Assembly (NCBI GenBank): GCA_905236605.1
Contig: CAJORD010000076.1
Coordinates: 1-7,263 of the forward strand
Direction of reading: 5' to 3'
DNA: 7,263 nucleotides
Source of the DNA: an uncultured Synergistales bacterium
Lineage (GTDB): Bacteria; Synergistota; Synergistia; Synergistales; Aminobacteriaceae
The notes under the pieces were generated by a model. The model was not told the origin of the DNA. It was given only the letters and a program-made list of their open reading frames with translations, and did not search any database. Made by a program: the position numbers and the translations under genes. Positions 1 through 6,703 of the stretch are shown here, piece after piece. Position 1 is the first letter of the stretch, and every line of letters starts with the position of its first letter.

Positions 1-1
1 A

Positions 2-151
2 ACGCATCTTAATACAATAGAGCGTGTTTTGTTATTCGCATCGGCTCTTTGCTTAATTGCGCCGGAAATGATTAGCTCTATAATTGGTGCAATACTTGGT
101 ATAGCTATTCTTTTCATCAACGCTTCTAAAGCAAGAAAAGGAGCAAAATAA
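2..151 (+). CDS. C-terminal end of a TRAP transporter permease (partial, 5' end outside window)
   Basis: The frame is open from the window edge to a TAA at 149-151 and encodes about 49 residues. It shows a charged start (NTIERV), a hydrophobic stretch with a proline (LLFASALCLIAPEMISS), a second hydrophobic stretch (IIGAILGIAILFI) and a basic tail (KARKGAK). This resembles the last helix region of fused 4TM/12TM TRAP permeases, which commonly end with a hydrophobic helix, a proline turn, a short Gly-containing helix and positive residues. If so, it is the membrane part of a sodium- or proton-driven importer of carboxylates or related acids, working with a periplasmic binding protein. The stop codon overlaps the ATG of the flavoprotein by one base, indicating translational coupling. 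Only the tail is visible, so another integral membrane protein remains possible. Confidence 0.55.
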   Translation, partial: THLNTIERVLLFASALCLIAPEMISSIIGAILGIAILFINASKARKGAK

Positions 152-1674
152 TGAGTGTAAGACATAAAGTAGCAATAGCTGGCAGTGCCCTAGCTGCGCT
201 TGCAACAGCCGCGAGACTTCATGAAGAAGGCGTTAAGGATATTGCAATTTATGCCAACGGTATCGGCGGTACACCATATATAGCCGCTATTAATTTCGTT
301 TTGCCTGAAAATCCTTATGGAGACACGCCTGAACAATATGCAAAAGACATGTTAGCCGCTGGGTACAACATTGGTAATAAAGAATTAGTAAACGAAATGG
401 CCGCTAACACTTTGCGCGGTTATGAATTATTGTGCCGATGGGGCGTAACCTTTGCTCACAACGAAGACGGCTCTATAAAGCTTCGTCATGTTTCAGGGCA
501 TAAATACCCGCGTTCATTATGCCAAACTACAAATTTAATTGGTGTAGAAATTGAGCATGTAATGTTACCTAAGCTCGCTGAAGCAGGTATCGAGTTTCAC
601 AGACACGCGCAAGTTGTAAATTTGTTAAAAAACGATAACGGCAAAATCGAAGGCTTCACAGTTGTTGAGGACGGCGGCGAACCTTACAATGTTTACGCTC
701 CTGTTGTAGTTGCATCATGGGGCGGTGTTGGTAATCTTCTTGGTACGTCAACGTATCCTGACGATGTAAAAGGCAACACGTTAGGCATGGCAAAGCAGGC
801 AGGAGCTGATCTCGTTGATTTAGAATTCATTGAGTTTGAACCAATGGTAATGATGAGTCCTGCTGGTGCTGTTGGTGAACCTTGCCCGACGGCTATGTTA
901 GGCGAGGGCGGTTATTTGCTGAACTCTGATGGTGAAAGATTTTTGCTTGAAGTCAGGCCGCAAGGAGAAGCCGGCGCACCAAAATCCTTGATTAACCACG
1001 AAATTTGGAAACAAGTAGCAAAAGGCAAGGGCAATCCTCACGGCGGAATTTGGGTAGACCTTCGACACATTGACATTGGTGTCCTCAAGGCTTATCCTTG
1101 GTTTTATGACAGACTCATCAAGAGCGGCTGTGATCCAAAGAAAGAATTATTGGAAGTCGGACCGATGCCCCACAGTTTCTCAGGCGGCATAAAAGTTGAT
1201 AGAAACTACGAATCTAATATTAAAGGACTCTTTGCTATTGGTGAAGCTTGCGGTGGTATTCATGGTGCTTGTAGATGTGCAGGTAATGCGGCAAGTCAAG
1301 CGACTTTGTCGGGACTTCTTTGCGCTGAAGGGATCATGAGAACGGGCGAGCTTAACCGCGAAATTTCGGATTCACCGGTTAAATACAAACGCGATGACGC
1401 AGTAAGAGCTAAATATCTTGGTGAATTACAAAAAATCGCCGGCAAAGCATTGGGAGTCTATCGAAACGGAGACGAGTTAGAATCAGCATTGAAAGCCACT
1501 GACAACATTATCAAAGCTGATGATACAGTTAAAGACGATTTAACGTTGCAAACGGCACTTGCGATTAATCTTATTGTTAAAGCCGTTCTAAATCGCAAAG
1601 AGAGCCGAGGCACTCACAATCGTACAGATTACCCGGAAAGCAAATCCGAGTATGAAAAAGAATTTGTATTTTAA
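151..1674 (+). CDS. FAD-binding oxidoreductase of the fumarate reductase / succinate dehydrogenase flavoprotein superfamily
   Basis: A 507-residue soluble flavoprotein with no signal peptide or membrane helix. The N terminus is a somewhat degenerate dinucleotide-binding fold (VAIAGSALAALATAARL, residues 7-23). A central region carries EFIEFEP (225-231), GGYLLNSDGERFL (253-265) and PHSFSGGIKVD (340-350). The FAD-closing motif GLFAIGEACGGIHGACR lies at 359-375. The C-terminal helical domain ends with NRKESRGTHNRTDYPE (481-496), like SdhA, FrdA and L-aspartate oxidase. The active-site-type His341 and Arg375 are present. The position where FrdA has its proton-donor arginine appears to be Lys278 (APKSL), and there is no histidine where SdhA/FrdA attach FAD covalently, so FAD is probably non-covalent. 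The start is supported by AAGGAG at 138-143, seven bases before the ATG. It sits between a probable TRAP permease and a sugar kinase, so it likely acts on the imported compound or its derivative. The substrate is unknown. Confidence 0.85.
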   Translation: MSVRHKVAIAGSALAALATAARLHEEGVKDIAIYANGIGGTPYIAAINFVLPENPYGDTPEQYAKDMLAAGYNIGNKELVNEMAANTLRGYELLCRWGVTFAHNEDGSIKLRHVSGHKYPRSLCQTTNLIGVEIEHVMLPKLAEAGIEFHRHAQVVNLLKNDNGKIEGFTVVEDGGEPYNVYAPVVVASWGGVGNLLGTSTYPDDVKGNTLGMAKQAGADLVDLEFIEFEPMVMMSPAGAVGEPCPTAMLGEGGYLLNSDGERFLLEVRPQGEAGAPKSLINHEIWKQVAKGKGNPHGGIWVDLRHIDIGVLKAYPWFYDRLIKSGCDPKKELLEVGPMPHSFSGGIKVDRNYESNIKGLFAIGEACGGIHGACRCAGNAASQATLSGLLCAEGIMRTGELNREISDSPVKYKRDDAVRAKYLGELQKIAGKALGVYRNGDELESALKATDNIIKADDTVKDDLTLQTALAINLIVKAVLNRKESRGTHNRTDYPESKSEYEKEFVF

Positions 1675-1692
1675 AAAAGGAGTTGTAGTACA

Positions 1693-2790
1693 ATGCAGTT
1701 AAACCTCAAAGACAAAAAAAGTTGTAACTTCGACGCAGTTAGCCTTGGCGAAGTCATGTTAAGACTTGATCCGGGCGAAGGAAGAATCAGAACAGCACGT
1801 TCATTCAGAGCATGGGAAGGCGGCGGCGAGTACAATGTAATTCGCGGACTTCATAAATGCTTCGGCATGGATACAGCTGTCATAACGGCTTTTGCTGACA
1901 ACGAAGTCGGCAAGCTCATGAAAGATTTCATTGAGCAGGGCGGAGTTAATACCAGTTTGATTTACTGGAAAAAGACAGACGGCATCGGAAGAATTTGCCG
2001 CAATGGTATCAACTTCACTGAACGCGGTTTTGGTATTCGCGGCGCGGTAGGTTGTTCGGACAGAGCTAACACCGCAATTTCTCAAGCAAAGCCCGAAGAT
2101 TTTAACTTCGATTATATTTTCGGTGAACTCGGTGTACGCTGGCTTCACACCGGAGGAATTTACGCGGCACTTTCTGAACAGGCCTGCGAAACTGTAATCG
2201 AGGCTTGCAAAGTTGCGAAAAAATACGGCACAATCATTTCCTACGACTTAAATTACCGTCCGTCAATGTGGAGCGCAATCGGCGGCCAGGCTCGCGCGCA
2301 GGAAGTCAACAAAGAAGTTGCAAAATATGTCGATGTCATGATTGGCAACGAAGAGGACTTCACAGCGTGCTTAGGCTTCCAGATTGAAGGCAACGACGAG
2401 AATTTGAAAGAATTAAATCTCGACGGTTACAAAAAAATGATTGGTGAAGCCGCGAAGACTTATCCAAACTTCAAAGCTGTTGCAACGACTTTGCGCACCG
2501 TCAGAACCGCAACCGTGAACGACTGGAAAGCAATTTGCTGGGCCGACGGCGAAATTTACATGTCAAAAGCTTATGACGGTCTTGAAATCATGGACAGAGT
2601 TGGCGGCGGCGATTCGTTCGCGTCAGGGCTCGTTTACGGATTAATGACAACGGGCGACCCAGAAAAAGCTGTGAATTACGGCGCGGCTCACGGAGCTTTA
2701 GCAATGACAACGCCGGGCGATACGTCAATGGCAAGTGTTAAAGAAGTCGAAGCCATTATGGGTGGCGCAGGTGCAAGAGTTAAGAGATAG
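1693..2790 (+). CDS. PfkB-family carbohydrate kinase, 2-dehydro-3-deoxygluconokinase-like
   Basis: A 365-residue cytoplasmic ribokinase-fold kinase that transfers phosphate from ATP to a sugar or sugar acid. Visible motifs are VSLGEVMLRLDP (16-27), the substrate-binding region EGGGEYNV (42-49), the strand ISYDLNYRP (182-190), GNEEDF (218-223), and the PfkB signature DRVGGGDSFASG (301-312), where Asp307 is the expected catalytic base and the glycines form the anion hole. The GEVMLRLDP start and DLNYRP strand are most like KdgK-type kinases. At 365 residues it is longer than the usual 300-340; much of the extra length is a ten-residue N-terminal extension and residues 92-145. Substrate assignment from sequence is weak in this family, so no gene symbol is given. 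AAGGAG at 1677-1682, ten bases before the ATG, supports the start. It begins 18 bases after the flavoprotein stop and is the last gene of the operon. Confidence 0.85.
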   Translation: MQLNLKDKKSCNFDAVSLGEVMLRLDPGEGRIRTARSFRAWEGGGEYNVIRGLHKCFGMDTAVITAFADNEVGKLMKDFIEQGGVNTSLIYWKKTDGIGRICRNGINFTERGFGIRGAVGCSDRANTAISQAKPEDFNFDYIFGELGVRWLHTGGIYAALSEQACETVIEACKVAKKYGTIISYDLNYRPSMWSAIGGQARAQEVNKEVAKYVDVMIGNEEDFTACLGFQIEGNDENLKELNLDGYKKMIGEAAKTYPNFKAVATTLRTVRTATVNDWKAICWADGEIYMSKAYDGLEIMDRVGGGDSFASGLVYGLMTTGDPEKAVNYGAAHGALAMTTPGDTSMASVKEVEAIMGGAGARVKR

Positions 2791-2821
2791 TTAGGAATTA
2801 GGAGTGAGGAATTAGGAATTA
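2791..2821 (+). repeat. TTAGGAATTA short direct repeats directly after the kinase gene
   Basis: The ten-base unit TTAGGAATTA occurs at 2791-2800 and again at 2812-2821, separated by GGAGTGAGGAA, itself a variant of the same pattern. Such TTAGGA-rich intergenic blocks occur in several bacterial genomes as dispersed low-complexity repeats. It starts on the base after the kinase stop codon. Whether it is dispersed in this genome cannot be seen from one window. Confidence 0.6.
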
Positions 2822-2840
2822 TTTCTAGTTCCTCAATTTT
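2805..2840 (+). terminator. Possible Rho-independent terminator after the kinase gene
   Basis: An 11-pair stem forms between 2805-2815 (TGAGGAATTAG) and 2825-2835 (CTAGTTCCTCA), with one T-G wobble and a nine-base loop. It is followed by AATTTT and, a little further, another CTTTT run. The stem is AT-rich (four G/C in the left arm), so it may be weak. Its left arm lies inside the TTAGGA repeat, so the repeat may itself supply the terminator. Position right after the last operon gene supports the call. Confidence 0.5.
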
Positions 2841-2882
2841 CACCTTTTAAGTTAAGAATCTAAATTAATAAATATTTTTTCG

Positions 2883-2918
2883 CCATCTTGGAGTTTTCCG
2901 GGAATGGTTTATAATTTT
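2883..2918 (+). terminator. Terminator-like hairpin upstream of the zinc-finger gene
   Basis: The arms CCATCTTGGA (2883-2892) and TCCGGGAATGG (2897-2907) pair with one bulged A and two G-T wobbles around a GTTT loop. They are followed by TTTATAATTTT (2908-2918). The inner sequence is nearly the same as in the hairpin at 3208-3232. It would act as a second terminator for the upstream operon. There is no T-run after the stem on the minus strand, so it looks one-directional. Its T-run overlaps a perfect TATAAT, so promoter and terminator readings compete. Confidence 0.5.
2888..2915 (+). promoter_or_regulatory. Candidate sigma-70-type promoter for the zinc-finger gene
   Basis: A perfect -10 hexamer TATAAT lies at 2910-2915, with a weak -35-like TTGGAG at 2888-2893 (three of six matches) and a 16-base spacer. 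Transcription would begin near 2922, giving a leader of about 50 bases before the ATG at 2975. The -35 and spacer lie inside the hairpin at 2883-2907, so the TATAAT could simply be part of the terminator T-run. AT-rich sequence makes chance -10 boxes common. Confidence 0.35.
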
Positions 2919-2957
2919 AAAATCTTTTTTAGACAAGGAGAATGATTGGAAGACTCG

Positions 2958-2974
2958 AAAGGAGGAATCTTAAA
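2958..2974 (+). promoter_or_regulatory. Ribosome binding site that decides the start of the zinc-finger gene
   Basis: AAAGGAGGA at 2958-2966 is a near-perfect Shine-Dalgarno sequence eight bases before the ATG at 2975. A second in-frame ATG at 2942 follows AAGGAG (2935-2940) by only one base, which is too close for that site to serve it. The 2942 start would add 11 residues unlike the family's N terminus. The pair is nonetheless a curious tandem of AAGGAG and ATG. Confidence 0.7.
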
Positions 2975-3202
2975 ATGAAATGTGTGCGCTGCGGTCATGA
3001 AACTTACAAGAGTGTTACTTCTGAAGCAATAGAGATGGATTTTGGCCTTTTAGTAATCAGAAATATTCCATGCTATAAGTGCGATGAATGTGATGAAATC
3101 TTTTACACCGGTGACGTGGCTTTAAGGCTCGAAGAAATTACAGAGAAAGTAAAAAAATTAGCGCAAGAAGTAACCATAATCGACTACCAAAAAGCCGCCT
3201 AA
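2975..3202 (+). CDS. YgiT/MqsA-type zinc-finger protein (antitoxin-like), apparently without a toxin partner
   Basis: A 75-residue protein. Two CxxC knuckles, C3/C6 (MKCVRCG) and C36/C39 (CDECDEIF), separated by a beta-rich segment with VIRNIP (27-32), form the zinc-binding fold known as the YgiT-type zinc finger, which is the N-terminal half of the MqsA antitoxin. An additional Cys33 sits just before the second knuckle. A helix follows (DVALRLEEITEKVKKLAQEV), and the protein ends in TIIDYQKAA; there is no helix-turn-helix domain as in full MqsA. Small proteins of this kind usually accompany a DUF4258/RelE-like toxin gene, but neither side has an open frame for one: upstream is about 180 bases of non-coding DNA and downstream is the end of dnaE on the other strand. 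Family assignment is good; an antitoxin role is inference. Confidence 0.8.
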   Translation: MKCVRCGHETYKSVTSEAIEMDFGLLVIRNIPCYKCDECDEIFYTGDVALRLEEITEKVKKLAQEVTIIDYQKAA

Positions 3203-3240
3203 AAACTACCCTCTTGGATTTTCCGGCAGGGTTTTAATTT
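3201..3240. terminator. Bidirectional terminator between the zinc-finger gene and dnaE
   Basis: The arms ACCCTCTTGGA (3208-3218) and TCCGGCAGGGT (3222-3232) form an 11-position stem with one C-C mismatch and two T-G wobbles around a TTT loop. On the plus strand it is followed by TTTAATTT (3233-3240). On the minus strand it is followed by AGTTTTT (complement of 3201-3207). It starts six bases after the zinc-finger stop and lies about 50 bases past the dnaE stop, so it fits termination of both convergent transcripts. Confidence 0.75.
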
Positions 3241-3282
3241 ATGATTCTGTTTATGGAACCGAACAAGCCCTAAGAAAATTCT

Positions 3283-6200
3283 TCACGCGCTCAACGCCAA
3301 ACTTAATTCAGAAACTTTTTCAGGGTCAACCGTCAAGCCATTCAAACAGATTTTACAATATTCATCTTCATCTTTTAATTCCAAAATCACTTTTGAATTT
3401 CCCTTACAACTTCGCAACTTTTGAACAAATTCTTTCATGTTGAAATTTCCGATTTTGTTCACGTCCATTGCAATATTGTAATAGCCTTGTGTTTGGTCTA
3501 CTTCATCATGAGTGATTAGCTTGTCAATAATAAGCTGTCCGCGGTTCCCCATTTTACCTACAACTGTGCAAGCTAAACCGGGGGCTATTTTGTCTTTAAT
3601 ATCTAGCCATGTTTGTGAGAACGCTACAATCTCAGTGTTGTCTTCAGTATCTTCAAAGCTAAGCGTGCCCATCGGCTCGCCTTTTTTGGTCGTCTTTTCT
3701 GTTAGACCCGTTATAATACCTCCGACACAAATACGAATATTCTCGCCGCGCCAGCTTGAAAGTTCGCCTACGGTGCAATTAGTGTGAAGTCGAAATTTCT
3801 CTTCAAATGCTTCATACGGGTGGCCTGACATATATAAACCTGTAACTTGCTTTTCAAAATTTAATCTTTCGTGCTCGTCATATTCGGGGACGTTAGGCAT
3901 TTCCGGCTCTGCTGATACTGCTTCGTCCTCGCTTAATGCATCGAATAATGAAATCTGTTCCGTGTTTTTTTTTAGATTTGTTGCACTCTCCAAGAAGAAT
4001 GGCAATGCGGCTATCAGTTGAGCGCGATTATTATGTAAGTTGTCGAAAGCCCCGGCCTTGATTAAATTTTCGAGCGCGGTTTTATTAATTGTGCTCTTGT
4101 CGATTCGCTGCATGAAATCCCACAAAGATTTGAAATTTCCGTTCGCTTTGCGTTCGTTTATTATTGCCTGAATTGCAGGGTGCCCCATTCGAGAGACTGC
4201 ACCAAAACCAAATCTTATAACGTCGCCGTCAGGAGTGAAATTTTCATTTGAAGAATTTATATCCGGCGGCAAAACTTTAATCCCGCTACGTCGAACTTCA
4301 AGAACGTAATGACCCAAAACTTCTTTTTTTGCCTTCATCTGGCTCGACAAATACGACGCCATGAACTCAAGTTTATAATTTGCTTTCAGCCACGCCGTAT
4401 CATACGAAATTAAAGCATACGCTGCGCTGTGAGATTTATTGAAGCCATAACCTGCAAATTTTTCAATATTGTCAAAAATTTCTGCGGCCGTCTTCGGGTC
4501 AATTTGTTTTTTTTCTGCACCTGCGAGAAATTTTGCTTTCTGCGCTTGCATTACATCAACTTTCTTTTTTCCCATCGCCTTGCGCAACATGTCAGCTTCG
4601 CCAAGCGTATAGCCTGCTAAAACCGCGGCACACTGCATAACTTGTTCTTGATAAAGAATAACTCCGTAAGTTTCTTTCAAAACGTTTTCAAGTAACGGGT
4701 GAGGATAAACAGGAGTCTTGCGTCCATGTTTACAGTCTATATATTGATCTACCATGCCGCTATCAAGAGGCCCAGGGCGATACATTGCCAACGCCGCGAC
4801 TAAATCTTCAAAGCGATCTATGCGAAGCTTTCGCAACATTGCCCGAATTCCGTCAGATTCAAGCTGAAACACTCCCATAGTGTCAGCCTCTTGCAATAAT
4901 TTGAAAGTCGCGGGGTCATTCATGTCGTCATTGACTTTATTTAAGTCCGGAACTTCTTTGCCGTTAGTCTTAATATTTTCGAGCGCCTCTTGAATTATTG
5001 AGAGCGTTTGTAAACCAAGGAAGTCCATTTTTACAAGTCCTAGTTTCTCGACCGGCTCCATAGTAAACTGCGTAACTATTTGGCTAATGCCTTCGGAGTT
5101 TTGATCGGTGCTAATTCGTTTCACGGGCACTATATCAGTAATCGGCCTAGGAGTAATCACAACGCCCGCAGCGTGTTGCGAAGTATGACGCGCAAGGCCC
5201 TCAACATTCATAGCTATGTTTACGATATTATGAACGCTTGGGTCTTTTTCGTATTGCTCTTTGAAATCAGGAGTTGTCTCTAAAGCTTCTTTAATGCTCT
5301 TGGCCGTCGCGGGGATTAATTTAGCGGTGCCGTTCATGAGTTCATAAGACATTCCTAAAGCGCGCCCGACGTCTTTTATAGATTGTCTGCTCTTCATTCG
5401 TCCGAACGTTATAATCTGTGCTACGTGATCGCTTCCATACTTTTTAGAAATATAGCGAAGAAGTTCATCGCGTCCTTTGTCCGAAACGTCCGTGTCTATA
5501 TCAGGCATTGAAATTCTTTCAGGATTCAAAAATCTTTCAAAAAGCAAATTATATTTCAGCGGGTCGAGTTCCGTAATTTTTAAGCTCCACGCGACGACAG
5601 AGCCAGCCGCCGAACCTCGTCCGGGGCCGATCGGGATATTTTTTTCTTTAGCCGCCTGAATAATTCCAGATACGATTAAAAAATAATCCGAAAATCCCAT
5701 TTGCGTTATAACTCCAAGTTCGTATTCAAGGCGCTTTAGATATGCTTCAGGAATTTCAGTTCCGCGAATTTCAAATCGTTTTTTAAGTCCCTCGTGAGCT
5801 TTCTCACGTAAATTGTCCTCGGCGGTCTGTCCTTCTTTCAAATCCAAGTTCGGCAAGTAATAATCTCCGGTCTTCAATGGCAATTCGACATTACAACGTT
5901 CGGCTATAGCTACGGTGTTAGTGATCGCTTCGGGAATTTCGTTTTCAAAAACCGCGCACATCTCTTCGGGCGTCATTAAATAAAATTCGTTTTGTGTAAA
6001 TCCGAAGGCGTCATCGTTAGGGTCAGCGTGAGTGTTAATTTTTAATAGCGTCTTGTGCCATTCGTAATCGGATTTTTCAAGATAATGAGCGTCGCCCGTC
6101 GCGATTATCGGAATGCCGGTCTTTTTTGAAATTTCGACTATTGCGGCGTTGACTTTTCTTTGCTCCGGCAATGAGTTCGGCATGACTTCAAGAAAATAAT

Positions 6201-6702
6201 TTCCCGCTCCCATCATATCGCGATACATGACCGCGCGAGCTTGAGCGGCTTCGAGATTGTTATTAAGAATTAACTGCGGAATTTCGCCAGCGAGGCACGC
6301 CGACGACGCTATTATGCCTTCGTGATAAGTTGCTAAGAGCGTGTGATCTATTCGAGGCTTGTAATAAAAGCCTTCAGTGTTCGCTTTCGAAATTAATTTT
6401 ATGAGATTGTGCCAGCCGGTGAGATTTTCGGCTAAGAGCAGCAAGTGATTATTTCGTTTGTCTTCACGCGAAGAGATACCCGACGGCGATACATAAGTTT
6501 CACAACCTAAAATCGGTTTCACGCCGTTAGCGAGGCAGTTTTCATAAAATTCTACTGCGCCATACATAACACCGTGGTCAGTCATTGCGACGGCTTTGCG
6601 TTCCCAACCTGCGACTTTCTCTGCAAGTTTCTTAGTTCTAATTGCGCCGTCAAGCAAGCTATATTCAGTATGAACGTGAAGATGAACAAATTCTTTTGCC
6701 AT
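3283..6702 (-). CDS. dnaE: DNA polymerase III alpha subunit (replicative polymerase, family C)
   Basis: A complete 1139-residue alpha subunit, normal DnaE length, that synthesises DNA at the replication fork. The N-terminal PHP domain has the full apparent ligand set: H9, H11, D18, H43, E68, H86, C136, D204 and H206. The polymerase core shows GPGRGSAAGS (359-368), PDIDTD with D401 and D403, and KMDFLG with D560, matching the three catalytic aspartates of E. coli DnaE. The fingers segment GYGFNKSHSAAY follows, then a helix-hairpin-helix region (about 872-887), the clamp-binding motif QISLF (916-920), an OB fold (about 987-1052) and a C-terminal tail. The start at 6702 gives the family-typical MAKEFVHLHVHTEYS. 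The frame is open back to 6771, but that lysine-rich extension lies inside the upstream gene. AAGGAG at 6718-6723 is 15 bases away, so coupling to the upstream stop, one base before, probably helps initiation. An A9 run lies at 3965-3973. Confidence 0.97.
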   Translation of the reverse strand: MAKEFVHLHVHTEYSLLDGAIRTKKLAEKVAGWERKAVAMTDHGVMYGAVEFYENCLANGVKPILGCETYVSPSGISSREDKRNNHLLLLAENLTGWHNLIKLISKANTEGFYYKPRIDHTLLATYHEGIIASSACLAGEIPQLILNNNLEAAQARAVMYRDMMGAGNYFLEVMPNSLPEQRKVNAAIVEISKKTGIPIIATGDAHYLEKSDYEWHKTLLKINTHADPNDDAFGFTQNEFYLMTPEEMCAVFENEIPEAITNTVAIAERCNVELPLKTGDYYLPNLDLKEGQTAEDNLREKAHEGLKKRFEIRGTEIPEAYLKRLEYELGVITQMGFSDYFLIVSGIIQAAKEKNIPIGPGRGSAAGSVVAWSLKITELDPLKYNLLFERFLNPERISMPDIDTDVSDKGRDELLRYISKKYGSDHVAQIITFGRMKSRQSIKDVGRALGMSYELMNGTAKLIPATAKSIKEALETTPDFKEQYEKDPSVHNIVNIAMNVEGLARHTSQHAAGVVITPRPITDIVPVKRISTDQNSEGISQIVTQFTMEPVEKLGLVKMDFLGLQTLSIIQEALENIKTNGKEVPDLNKVNDDMNDPATFKLLQEADTMGVFQLESDGIRAMLRKLRIDRFEDLVAALAMYRPGPLDSGMVDQYIDCKHGRKTPVYPHPLLENVLKETYGVILYQEQVMQCAAVLAGYTLGEADMLRKAMGKKKVDVMQAQKAKFLAGAEKKQIDPKTAAEIFDNIEKFAGYGFNKSHSAAYALISYDTAWLKANYKLEFMASYLSSQMKAKKEVLGHYVLEVRRSGIKVLPPDINSSNENFTPDGDVIRFGFGAVSRMGHPAIQAIINERKANGNFKSLWDFMQRIDKSTINKTALENLIKAGAFDNLHNNRAQLIAALPFFLESATNLKKNTEQISLFDALSEDEAVSAEPEMPNVPEYDEHERLNFEKQVTGLYMSGHPYEAFEEKFRLHTNCTVGELSSWRGENIRICVGGIITGLTEKTTKKGEPMGTLSFEDTEDNTEIVAFSQTWLDIKDKIAPGLACTVVGKMGNRGQLIIDKLITHDEVDQTQGYYNIAMDVNKIGNFNMKEFVQKLRSCKGNSKVILELKDEDEYCKICLNGLTVDPEKVSELSLALSA

Positions 6703-6703
6703 T

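Noticed and set aside
1801..2148. 115-residue open frame on the minus strand inside the kinase gene
   Set aside because: It is wholly opposite a well-supported PfkB gene and the protein shows no recognisable motif.
2942..2974. Longer form of the zinc-finger protein starting at 2942
   Set aside because: AAGGAG is only one base from that ATG and the added 11 residues precede the usual MKCxxC start, while 2975 has an ideal ribosome binding site.
2883..3240. Paired hairpins as attachment sites or insertion-sequence ends
   Set aside because: They are in the same orientation rather than inverted, both are followed by T-runs, and no transposase or integrase is near; terminators explain them better.
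3512..5659. Several plus-strand open frames of 60-91 residues opposite dnaE
   Set aside because: All lie inside dnaE, none has a recognisable domain, and dnaE is conserved throughout.
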